Assembly (NCBI GenBank): GCA_023665905.1
Contig: JAMPDA010000012.1
Coordinates: 1-49,529, forward strand
Length of the DNA stretch: 49,529 nucleotides
Reading direction: 5' to 3'
Source: Roseburia sp.
Lineage (GTDB): Bacteria; Bacillota; Clostridia; Christensenellales; Pumilibacteraceae
Shown here one piece after another: positions 8,401 to 16,025 of this stretch (position 1 is its first letter; each line of letters starts with the position of its first letter). Under the pieces are notes generated by a model, which ran no database searches, was not told the DNA's origin, and worked only from the letters and a program-made list of their open reading frames with translations. The position numbers and the translations under genes were made by a program.

Positions 8401-8934
8401 GAAAATGACCGTCTTGACGGCGCTTTCGCTCTCGTAGACCGCATTGATATCCATATTGCGGTCCACGCCGATAATGTCGCTGTTGATTATCATGTCGCCG
8501 CTCGACCAATACGCCACATAGCCGTCGCGCTGCGACAGTATGGGAAATTGCGAATACTTCAGCGTTCCGCCGGCATCGACAGTCTTTTCCGACACCAACT
8601 GCGAATTATTGTAAAATCTAAGAGTGTACTGTACCGTCGTGCCGTCCTGCCAATACGCATGAAGCGTGAGGTCGGACTCGACCGGTCCGCCGTAAAATCT
8701 GTCGGTGTACGCGCTGTCGGTAAACCAACCGGCAAACGTATAGCCGTCGAGCGTGGGGGTCGGCAAGTCGATGTAACCTCCGGCTTCGACCGTCACATCC
8801 GGATCGTTAGTTCCGATAAACGTGACGGTGTACGTCGTATCGTCGGAGCTTTTCTTGCCGCATGCTAATAGCGCCGCACCCGAAAATGCAAGCACTATCG
8901 CAAGAAAAACCGTTAAAAGTCTTTTATTTTTCAT
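5443..8934 (-). CDS. large InlB-repeat surface lipoprotein with GLUG-like C-terminus
   Basis: A 1163-residue lipoprotein. The signal peptide ends in the lipobox LLAC with Cys25 as the lipid-modified residue. About nine InlB B-repeat units (Flg_new type, pattern VTF...GG...FAGWYTD...ITLYAKW) follow, at roughly 35-95, 102-167, 174-239, 378-442, 445-512, 520-590, 598-670, 676-744 and 749-820. Between units three and four (about 245-375) is a different domain carrying GDFNGW (261-266), the hallmark of CBM48/AMPK-type E-set domains. Residues 830-1163 form a GLUG-like domain shared with the adjacent regulator. InlB repeats usually act as spacers or adhesion modules on the outer face of the membrane. 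A dedicated promoter lies at 8970-8998, and ATG is preceded by GGTGGGGA. Confidence 0.88.
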   Translation of the reverse strand: MKNKRLLTVFLAIVLAFSGAALLACGKKSSDDTTYTVTFIGTNDPDVTVEAGGYIDLPTPTLDGYTFAGWFTDSAYTDRFYGGPVESDLTLHAYWQDGTTVQYTLRFYNNSQLVSEKTVDAGGTLKYSQFPILSQRDGYVAYWSSGDMIINSDIIGVDRNMDINAVYESESAVKTVIFDSRGGSEVDKQLVRINEKATYPVEPYKDEKYFAGWFTDTNYNIEYDFDSAVLNNITLYAKWSDEEPVAEHGTVVTFGIPKIVGDFNGWNYNVSQTPNPASGRKGYKFNPLCDSRVLVVYSKVYVLGSGWTFNEAYNLSGERVIADLSNASRVEKNSSLDDYYTVWVRDSDGRLSLDRFCGGVLTQSYDADSGVLQVRAVHKVGFEVGDGSSVPTQYISHGDTAIEPEDPTLLGKVFCGWTTVSGTPVNVSAQVINANTMYYAKWDDAYIVTFDTRGGTDVTSQTVSKSSPYIVEPYYPSYSGYYFAGWYTDIECTGKFDFSSPISSDITLYAKWNAIVTGVDRTVTFDYCGGTVSATQSRTVSVVSGRTISPLLYSPRKNGQYLKGWYRDAACNVPFDFDEIIYTDTTLYAKYETIPSGYYVVYFDCSPRLPKLTQVGKNPYGYSIISDNSSTVLRDGYGFTGWYTDAACTVRAQNWVQGTSGQVVTLYAGWEKVETRSFTYYNHDGTVFKVEEHRYGGPMTYNQLAKPNARTGFVFVGWYTDSALTTKFPDSMTVVADVKLYPMWEAGVAKHVVFYDMNGSVFASDLAYEGTRSKSDITGLVNPVKNGYVFNQWFLDSDRTYPLPESYNVTDDFALYGSWIEDKSSQVTGGGTQGSPYSVSNYDQFASHLLKTGNASGKYYKFTANVAFGAGGNELLPELNASVDFGGYSVTGVTRPMFESIAKGAQFIGAKITANITKMSALRTQYVGIVSCYSSGYIGNVWTLGTVNLPNVKFVGGVVGSMSGSDTRNYTIIENCLNSANVTALDYAGGIAGSLNSGGQILRYSVNEGIMTATQGSWNNGTNGAAGKYYKHASGVVGSTSYPYRVIACVTTTEGLHENVSYGHAQAAIAGYMGGNGSPKCVNGLPNTLNGTYHVDRNSTADILNNWLNYHRIGEKCLTCQINGNTGYVDDSGDQGGPDFFSENSGTWYSDNGKFRLEYFKGR

Positions 8935-8969
8935 TCCCCACCGCCGACATATTTAGTTCATCTGCCGAC

Positions 8970-8998
8970 AGTATAAAATATTTTATACTTTAAGTCAA
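8970..8998 (-). promoter_or_regulatory. promoter with a perfect palindrome, before the large lipoprotein
   Basis: On the minus strand TTGACT (8993-8998), 17 bp, TATACT (8970-8975). The palindrome AGTATAAAATATTTTATACT covers 8970-8989, that is, the -10 and most of the spacer. A regulator bound here would block RNA polymerase. It drives the large lipoprotein and the transmembrane HTH regulator, so autoregulation by the latter is plausible. Confidence 0.6.
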
Positions 8999-9061
8999 TA
9001 TCTATCGCATACGGCGCAAAAGGCATTGCGCAATTTGAACTTGATTTTGTTTATATATCGG

Positions 9062-10498
9062 CTACATATCGATAGAGTAAATACATTTGCCGTAATTGCA
9101 CCAATACGGCGACGTCACATACGCGTCGAGCAGTTCGGACGGGACATAGATCTTTACGTCCGAACCCACGTCGAACAGAAAATGACTGTTCATTATATAC
9201 GGCGGCTCTTTAGCGTAGATGTACAGCTCTTTTAAGTTTGTACAACCGCCGAAAGCGTTGTCGCCTATATACAGACACCCCTCGCCCACGGTGACGCTCT
9301 CGAGCCGCGACATGCCGCGGAATGCGCCGTCGCCTATGCGCGTAACGCTCGAAGGACAGACTATCTCGCGCACATTGTTCCTTACCGTCGCGCTGAGTTC
9401 GGACGCAAAACCGTTGGGAATATTATATGTGTTTTCGGGTAAAGCATATCTGCCCGAACTGCCCGAAAGATTTAACAGCCTGCCGTTATCGGAAACGGTA
9501 ACGCCCTCGCTCGTTATGAGCGACTTTTCCGTCACTGTTATGGGATATATGAACTCGCGTCCCGCAAATTCGATTTTAACGGTGCGATTACCGGGCGTAC
9601 CCGTGTCGAATTCGACTGCCATGCCTTTATTTATCGGCATACCCCACAAAATACTGCCGTCGGAGGCGACGCCCGTCATAAACAGTCCGCGTGTCGAAAA
9701 CACATCGCCGACCTCGTACGTCAAGTCCACTTCATCGCCGATAGACAAGTGTTTATTTTCCATTTCAAAGTCGAAATACCACTCGCCTATATCCTTGTAG
9801 ACCTTGTAAGCAAACTCGGTGTATTCGCCGGCGTAGCACAGCGTGACGCTGCGCGAAACGCATGCCGCCTCCTCTTTGCTGTAGTCTATTTCCAGCCAAT
9901 TCGCATAAAACATGGTATCTTCGGAAATTTTCGTGACATAGTCTATCGGCCTTTTGCACTCCGGATCGAAATACCAACCCTCAAAGTACACGTCGGCGCT
10001 CGGCGCATGCGGCGTCGGTATTTCCGCCTCGGACAGAGGCTCGCCCTTTTTGTGCAGCCTGCGCTGTAACCGCAACTCGTCGCAATCGGGATTTGAAAAA
10101 TACAGATTGACCTGACGGCTCGTAGGCTCGCCCACCCAAGGCTCATAGTCGTAAACGGGCGGCGTAACTTCCACGGTAAAGTCGCTCGTGTCGAAATCGC
10201 CGACTATCATATCGTCCGATACGGCGACGCTGTTTTCGCTTCCGTCGGTATATATAAGCGTAAGATACATTCTCGACGGATCGAAGCTCTCACCCACGAC
10301 GTACGAGGTCTTTTGATATCCGTCCGCCACCGAAATCCTTGCAAGCGACTTTTCGCCGACGCCGAAAACGGGCGCGGACGAACTGTCGGTAAGCGTGCCG
10401 ACGCTTCCGCACGAGCAAAGCAGCAGCGCGCTCGATACGGCGACAAACGCCGACGCTTTGCGCGATATATTCGCGTGACGCTTGCTACACCTTTGCAT
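9062..10498 (-). CDS. lipoprotein with Ig-like, InlB-repeat and BspA-type LRR regions
   Basis: A 478-residue lipoprotein. The signal peptide ends LLLCSC, with Cys30 as the probable lipid-modified residue. Then come a bacterial Ig-like segment (about 50-115, YQKTSYVVGESFDPSRM), one InlB-type unit (about 165-200, FEGWYFDPEC...MFYANW), a beta-rich middle region, and BspA-type leucine-rich repeats (about 365-455, VTRIGDGAFRGMSRLESV). The start codon lies inside the end of the upstream ABC gene (14-nt overlap), so the two are translationally coupled. It probably works on the cell surface with the coupled FtsX-type transporter; a substrate-binding or signalling partner role is inferred. Confidence 0.85.
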   Translation of the reverse strand: MQRCSKRHANISRKASAFVAVSSALLLCSCGSVGTLTDSSSAPVFGVGEKSLARISVADGYQKTSYVVGESFDPSRMYLTLIYTDGSENSVAVSDDMIVGDFDTSDFTVEVTPPVYDYEPWVGEPTSRQVNLYFSNPDCDELRLQRRLHKKGEPLSEAEIPTPHAPSADVYFEGWYFDPECKRPIDYVTKISEDTMFYANWLEIDYSKEEAACVSRSVTLCYAGEYTEFAYKVYKDIGEWYFDFEMENKHLSIGDEVDLTYEVGDVFSTRGLFMTGVASDGSILWGMPINKGMAVEFDTGTPGNRTVKIEFAGREFIYPITVTEKSLITSEGVTVSDNGRLLNLSGSSGRYALPENTYNIPNGFASELSATVRNNVREIVCPSSVTRIGDGAFRGMSRLESVTVGEGCLYIGDNAFGGCTNLKELYIYAKEPPYIMNSHFLFDVGSDVKIYVPSELLDAYVTSPYWCNYGKCIYSIDM

Positions 10499-13088
10499 TT
10501 ATCGCCTCTATCGGGGAGATGTTGTTGTACTTGCGTATAGGCAGCACTATCGAGAACACCGTAACGCCGACCGCAAGAGCCGCCGTTATAAGATACACGT
10601 ACCATTTTATATTGAGTATGGCAAGATACGTGCCGTAGGCGCTCGCGAGTATGGAATTTACTACGGGCCCTGCTATCAGCAGTATCACGACCGAAAGAAC
10701 TATCGATATAAGCGTCACCGCAAATCCCTCGAGCGCGTAAACGGTAAACGTATCCGCCTTTTTTGCGCCGAGCGCGCGCAGTATGCCTATATTCTTGCGC
10801 GTAAGCGTTATCGACGAGGCAATAAAGCTGTACAGCAGCATGAGTATGACGAGCGACATCACAACGGATATTGCGAGTATCACCGCCTTAAACGTCGATA
10901 AAAACGCAAGTACGTCGTTATAACTGCCCATATATTCCGCCTGCAAGGAAAACCCACCGTCATACACCGAGCGAATGAGCGCTTCCGTATCGTCGGCGTC
11001 GCCGTTGTTGACGGCTACAAGCATTCTCGTATAGACCACGTTTTCGAAAATGCCGTCGAGAAGATCGCCCGAAAGCAGTATTCCGTTTGACCCGAAGCCC
11101 GTGCCGCGCATAACGCCCTTTATCTTAAAATCGCGGCTGACATACACCGGCAAACCGTTATAATACAGCGTGAGCTCGCGCGTGCGGTCGGAATTTAAAT
11201 AGTTTATCGTAGTGTATTCGCCCGAGCTTTGGACGCCGAAGCCGTTTTGCAATATGTTTTCCGAGATGATAATATCGCTCGCACTCTTGATTTCCGCCGC
11301 GCCGCCGTCTATATTCGACGTGGAAATATAAAAGTCGTCCGCGTCGTAATACTCCTGCTTCCCCGTCGCGAAGGCGACGTTTTGACGCGCGCCGTAATAG
11401 CCGTTTGCGGCTGTGCTCGTGTAACTGATATGCACCGAAAAACCGTCGTCAAACTGCGCGATGCGGTTTATATAGTCGTCTACGAACCCGCGCTTGACGA
11501 ACAGCTTGTCAAGGAACACTCGGCTGTCCGTTTCGTACTTTGCCGCATCCGCGTCGCCGTAAGAAGTCGGGCTTGCGAATATTCCGCCGACCGTAAAGTT
11601 CTCGTTGTTGAGCATTACGTTGCGCCCGACCGCGTCCGTTATGCCGTCGGCGGCGACAGCGCCGTTTTCGAGCAGCTTTTCGGCGGCATACTGCGAAATT
11701 ATCACCGTGTTGTAGTTTTTCGGGATATCGCTGCCGGCGATCACCGTGTACCCGAAGTCCTTTATGCTGTCAACTTCGTAAACGCCGTCGAAACCGGTGA
11801 ACCCGTTATAAATTTTATATGTAACCGCCATTCCGAGCGAGCGCTGTTCGTAAAACGTGATATCTGAATTTCCGGAGTAAAAATCCGCCGCTTGCGCGTC
11901 GCTTATCTTGCCGAGCTCTCCTCCGCTGTCACGCACTATCGCGACCGTTTTTTCGTTGCCTTTGTTTACCGTTTGCGCGACCGCCTGCGGCAGGTCGTAA
12001 AAGTTAAAACTCATCGCCACGGCGAACAGCACGAACGTAAACACGGAAAGTATGACCGTCAATATCATTTTGAGTTTTTTGACGCTCAAATTGGACAGCC
12101 CGAGCTTTATTTTGCCGCGCACGGGCAAACGGCTGTCTATGAGGTCTATATGCGCGCTTTCGGTCTGCTTTTCGACGTACGGCTTAAAGCCTGCCGTAGC
12201 GCTGTCGCTCCGCACGCTCTCGCCGGCTTGCGGAATAAGCGCTTGAACTTTGAGCGGATCTCTTTCCACAAATACGAACGACTTGCCGCTGTCGTACAGC
12301 GTTTCGTTGAGCTGTCGAACTTCGTCGTCGCCTATCTTTTTTCCGTTTTCGAGCTTTATGAGATTGGGAAGAACAAACGGCGAGTTTTCCTTATCTTCCG
12401 TGCGCGCCGTCGCCTCGCCGCGCTCGACATCGCGATAGACATTTCCGTCGCGCATTTCGATAATGCGGTCGCCGTAAGCCACTGCCTTTTCCATATCGTG
12501 CGTAACGACGACGACGAGCTTTTCTTCGGCGAGAGTGCGGAATATATCCATAACCTCTTCGCCGGTGCGGCTGTCGAGCGCGCCCGTCGGTTCGTCGGCA
12601 AGTATTATTTGCGGTTTCTTTACGAGCGCGCGCGCTATCGCCACGCGCTGTTTTTGTCCGCCCGAAAGGTTGAGCACGCGAGAATGAGCCTTGTCCGACA
12701 TTCCGACAGCCGCGAGCGCGTTTTCCACATTGCCGTCATCGACTTTGCTTTGCAGATCGAGCGCGAGCTTGACGTTGTCAAACACGTTCATCGACGTGAC
12801 GAGGTTAAAGTCTTGGAACACAAAGCCTATGACTGTGTTTCTGTAAGCGTCCACCTGCTTGCCCGTCATCTCCGACACATTGACGTCGCCTACGATTATA
12901 TTGCCGCTGTCCGGCTTATCCAAACCGCCTATGATATTGAGTAGCGTGGATTTGCCGCTGCCGCTCCGCCCGACTATAAACACGAGCCCTTTATCGCCGA
13001 ACGACAGCGACACATCCTTCAGCGCACGGAAAGTAACGCCCGTATCCGTGCCGTAAGTCTTTTTAATATTTTCGAGTTTCAGTAACAT
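10485..13088 (-). CDS. ABC transporter: LolD-type ATPase fused to FtsX/MacB-type permease
   Basis: An 867-residue fusion. Residues 1-220 are an ABC ATPase of the LolD/MacB group: Walker A GRSGSGKST (about 39-47), signature LSGGQKQR, Walker B IILADEPTGALD and switch VVTHD. After a linker come a first membrane helix (about 340-365), a large extracytoplasmic domain, and three C-terminal helices (about 735-860) with the FtsX fold motif NIGILRALGAKK. Members of this group couple ATP hydrolysis to movement of the outer domain rather than moving solutes across the bilayer. The start has a strong ribosome site (AAGGAGGTG at 13095-13103). It is the second of two such genes in tandem, and the next gene overlaps it by 14 nt. 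Confidence 0.92.
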   Translation of the reverse strand: MLLKLENIKKTYGTDTGVTFRALKDVSLSFGDKGLVFIVGRSGSGKSTLLNIIGGLDKPDSGNIIVGDVNVSEMTGKQVDAYRNTVIGFVFQDFNLVTSMNVFDNVKLALDLQSKVDDGNVENALAAVGMSDKAHSRVLNLSGGQKQRVAIARALVKKPQIILADEPTGALDSRTGEEVMDIFRTLAEEKLVVVVTHDMEKAVAYGDRIIEMRDGNVYRDVERGEATARTEDKENSPFVLPNLIKLENGKKIGDDEVRQLNETLYDSGKSFVFVERDPLKVQALIPQAGESVRSDSATAGFKPYVEKQTESAHIDLIDSRLPVRGKIKLGLSNLSVKKLKMILTVILSVFTFVLFAVAMSFNFYDLPQAVAQTVNKGNEKTVAIVRDSGGELGKISDAQAADFYSGNSDITFYEQRSLGMAVTYKIYNGFTGFDGVYEVDSIKDFGYTVIAGSDIPKNYNTVIISQYAAEKLLENGAVAADGITDAVGRNVMLNNENFTVGGIFASPTSYGDADAAKYETDSRVFLDKLFVKRGFVDDYINRIAQFDDGFSVHISYTSTAANGYYGARQNVAFATGKQEYYDADDFYISTSNIDGGAAEIKSASDIIISENILQNGFGVQSSGEYTTINYLNSDRTRELTLYYNGLPVYVSRDFKIKGVMRGTGFGSNGILLSGDLLDGIFENVVYTRMLVAVNNGDADDTEALIRSVYDGGFSLQAEYMGSYNDVLAFLSTFKAVILAISVVMSLVILMLLYSFIASSITLTRKNIGILRALGAKKADTFTVYALEGFAVTLISIVLSVVILLIAGPVVNSILASAYGTYLAILNIKWYVYLITAALAVGVTVFSIVLPIRKYNNISPIEAINAKV

Positions 13089-13100
13089 GTTGGCACCTCC

Positions 13101-13264
13101 TTAAGGGCATTTGGTCGATCGACACGTCGAGATTGCGAAGAAAATTTACGTGATACGAAGGATATTCGTTGTGGTCGTAGTGGAGCTACGTCCGCAACGA
13201 ATAGACGAACGTAGCGCGGAAATTTACAGCAAGATCGGCGCACGAGATCGAGCAAATGCCCTAA
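13101..13264. repeat. 164-bp imperfect palindrome between the two ABC genes
   Basis: The whole gap between the two ABC genes is one long inverted repeat. The left arm starts TTAAGGGCATTTGGTCGATC and the right arm ends GATCGAGCAAATGCCCTAA. Similarity continues inward for about 80 bp per arm (AAATTT, ACG, TATTCGTTG, CGTAG), with only a few bases of loop around 13180. It abuts the Shine-Dalgarno of the downstream gene and includes the stop codon of the upstream gene. As RNA it would fold into a long hairpin that could affect message stability or expression; as DNA it resembles a small palindromic insertion. Confidence 0.8.
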
Positions 13265-16023
13265 ATCATCTTGAGCGCGTCTACGGGCTTTTTGCGCACA
13301 ATATTGAGTATGGGTATAAACAGGCTGACCGCGACGAACAGCAGGCACACGACAAATATAAGCGGCACATGCCAAAACTTAAAGCTTATCAGCCCGAACG
13401 TTATGTTAAACGACGCCAGCATTATCCCCGATATAAGCTCGTTCAACAGCGCCGCCGCGAGCGCGGAAAGTACGGACGCGACTACCGTCGTTATAACGGC
13501 TATAAACAGACCCTCTATCAAAAACATTTTGGATATGTCGGTCCCGCGCGCGCCTATTATTCGGTACACCGCTATTTCCTTGGTGCGGAACTTTATCGAC
13601 TGCGAAACATAGTTGAACATAAACAGCAGCGCAAACACCGCAAAAGCTATCGTAATGTACAGGCTGATTTTCGACAGCATGCTCACCGCGTCATCGATCG
13701 CCACGACCGACTGCGCAGGCGCCGCCGCCGTCGTCACGAGATATCCTTTATCCGACAGTCTGTTTATTCTGCGCGTCAGTCCGCTCTCGGACGAGCCGCT
13801 ATCGAAGTACACCGAATTTACTGCGGTATTGCTCGAATACAGCGTCTTTACGTCGTCCTCGCTAAGCAGCAGTCTGTCGCCTGCCTCGTCGGGATCGTTG
13901 AACTTGGGGTCGAGAACTCCCACCACTTTTACGCCGTCCATGCGCTTGAAAATTCCGCCCGAACCGTCGTAGAACGTGACTGTCACCGTGGAATTGATAA
14001 GACGAGTGAAGCTCGCGTCACGCAATATAGCCTGACTGTCGCCCTCGTAGTAGGCGTCGAGTTTGCCCAATATCTTAGCCGTATCGAAAGCCGACAGCAC
14101 GATCTGATCTCGGCCCAATGCTTCGAGCGACGTTACGTTGTCTTTGTTCCACAAAAACGCGCTCGCGCCCGACGTAGTTACGAGCGAATCGACCGAGTCT
14201 TCGGAGTACATGAGCTGCGACAGCGCGCGAGCGCCGGCGGACGTAATGCCATCGAACGACACCGAAAACGACATCGTACTCTCGCCGTTGCCGCTCATCG
14301 ACGCGAAAGCGGACGGGAACTCGCCGTGCGCAAACACTTTGGAGTATATAAAATTGCTGTTCTGAACGAACTCGGCTTTATCGTGCTCGGCGGAGCTGTC
14401 GAGGCTGCTCGCCGAGGTAATGCCCGAATAGTTTTCGTGATCGGTGTCGAACACGCCGACTATTTTATACGTCGCGCCCGTCTGATAGATTTTTACTCGA
14501 CAGCCGATAAGCTCGGCGACGCTATCCACCTCGCAAATGCCGTACTCGCCGCCGTTTTTGTTCCCCACAAAACCGCTCCGTATCAGCTCAAACGCCGCGA
14601 GATCGGAAATTATTATTTCGTCGGTGTTGACGCATTTGTCGGCGCCCGTAACGCCGAGCCCGATATCGCGCGGCGAGCCGGCGATGATCCCCGTAAAATA
14701 ATCGAAGCCGTACGTGCCGTCGCTACCGTCAGCATTGCGGTCGATAGAAGTCTGCTTATGCGCAAAAACAGGGCTCAGCTTGTTTGAGTAGTGCTTTAGG
14801 ACGGGCTTGCCCACCGCCTCTGACACCGCCGAAACGTCGCTGTCAGCGAGTGCGACGAGGCTTTTTCCGTCGTCCGTTTCTATCAGCTTGGAAACGGAAA
14901 CCTGTCCGCCGTTGCCGCCGTCGAACACGGTGCTCGACACGAGTTGCGCCGACGACAGCGTGGACAATATAAATGAAATTATCATAAACACAAACGCAAT
15001 AGATGTAAACGCTATCAAAAAGATAAACTTGCGCTTTGTTCGCTTTATGTTGGACACCGCCATGGAAAACGCGTCCTTAAATTTAAGCCTTCCCTCTTTC
15101 AGCTTAAACTGTACGTCGTTCGTTTCTTCCGCACTTTCCGTCGGCGCAAAATCGGAGCTGTTCTCTCCATCGCGGTCGTCTGTCGCTTTCAATATTTCGG
15201 GGTACGCCGCAGAAAGCCTGTCGCGGTCTTGATAAATGCCGACGTAATTCACACCCTTTTTGAGCTTGCCGTTTACGTCGTCCGCCGTGACGGAAGCGCC
15301 GCAATCGACCTGAAGCACGTTGGCGCTAAGAGCCGTCACTTTGCCGCTCTTTTCGGTGCGCGTCTTGTCCGACACGATCTCGCCGTCCACGATCTCTACA
15401 ATGCGGTCGCCGTAGGAATACGCGAGCTCGCGATCGTGAGTTACGACGACAACAAGCTTATCGCGCGCTATCTTTTTGAGCGTATCGAATATGTATTCGC
15501 CTGTAGCGAAGTCGAGCGCGCCCGTCGGCTCGTCGGCGAGAATGATCTCGGGATTTTTTATGAGCGCACGCGCTATCGCCACGCGCTGACGCTGTCCGCC
15601 GGAAAGCTCCGTCGGCTTGCGATAGCCCATATTGGCTAAGCCCACGGCGGCAAGCGCGTCGTCTATCCTGCTGAGCTCCGGACTGTCCGTTTGAAGCCGC
15701 AGCGATATCGCTATGTTTTCGGCGAGCGTGATCTCGTCTATGAGGTTAAATTCCTGAAAGACCATGCCGACATAGGTGTTGCGATAAAAATCATAGTCCT
15801 TCGGCGCGAACTCCGCTGTCGATCTTCCGTCGATTATTATTTCGCCCGAGCTCGCCCTATCGAGCCCGCCCATAATGTTGAGAAGCGTGGACTTGCCGCT
15901 GCCCGATTTTCCGAGAATTATCACGAGCCCTTCGGTCGGGAAATCGATAGAAACGCCTTTTAGCGCAGTAAATGCGTTTTTACCCTTGCCGTAGGTCTTT
16001 GTAACGTTATTTAGGCGTAGCAT
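13261..16023 (-). CDS. ABC transporter: LolD-type ATPase fused to FtsX/MacB-type permease (first copy)
   Basis: A 920-residue fusion with the same design as its downstream neighbour. An ABC ATPase at 1-220 (GKSGSGKST, LSGGQRQR, IILADEPTGALD, VVTHD) is followed by a first membrane helix near 335-360, a large outer domain and three C-terminal helices containing the FtsX-like AVYRIIGARG. The start at 16023 is preferred over 16044 because GGGGAG lies in place upstream and MLRLNNVTK is the usual family N-terminus; this puts the ATG 2 nt after the stop of the lipoprotein gene. The two ABC proteins are diverged enough to suggest a heterodimer or two separate substrates. Lipoprotein export, release or mechanosignalling are candidate roles, by analogy only. 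Confidence 0.92.
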   Translation of the reverse strand: MLRLNNVTKTYGKGKNAFTALKGVSIDFPTEGLVIILGKSGSGKSTLLNIMGGLDRASSGEIIIDGRSTAEFAPKDYDFYRNTYVGMVFQEFNLIDEITLAENIAISLRLQTDSPELSRIDDALAAVGLANMGYRKPTELSGGQRQRVAIARALIKNPEIILADEPTGALDFATGEYIFDTLKKIARDKLVVVVTHDRELAYSYGDRIVEIVDGEIVSDKTRTEKSGKVTALSANVLQVDCGASVTADDVNGKLKKGVNYVGIYQDRDRLSAAYPEILKATDDRDGENSSDFAPTESAEETNDVQFKLKEGRLKFKDAFSMAVSNIKRTKRKFIFLIAFTSIAFVFMIISFILSTLSSAQLVSSTVFDGGNGGQVSVSKLIETDDGKSLVALADSDVSAVSEAVGKPVLKHYSNKLSPVFAHKQTSIDRNADGSDGTYGFDYFTGIIAGSPRDIGLGVTGADKCVNTDEIIISDLAAFELIRSGFVGNKNGGEYGICEVDSVAELIGCRVKIYQTGATYKIVGVFDTDHENYSGITSASSLDSSAEHDKAEFVQNSNFIYSKVFAHGEFPSAFASMSGNGESTMSFSVSFDGITSAGARALSQLMYSEDSVDSLVTTSGASAFLWNKDNVTSLEALGRDQIVLSAFDTAKILGKLDAYYEGDSQAILRDASFTRLINSTVTVTFYDGSGGIFKRMDGVKVVGVLDPKFNDPDEAGDRLLLSEDDVKTLYSSNTAVNSVYFDSGSSESGLTRRINRLSDKGYLVTTAAAPAQSVVAIDDAVSMLSKISLYITIAFAVFALLFMFNYVSQSIKFRTKEIAVYRIIGARGTDISKMFLIEGLFIAVITTVVASVLSALAAALLNELISGIMLASFNITFGLISFKFWHVPLIFVVCLLFVAVSLFIPILNIVRKKPVDALKMI

Positions 16024-16025
16024 CG

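Noticed and set aside
13111..14787. A 558-codon open frame on the plus strand opposite the first ABC fusion gene
   Set aside because: Shadow of a clearly coding ABC gene, with no ribosome site and an implausible Arg-rich composition.
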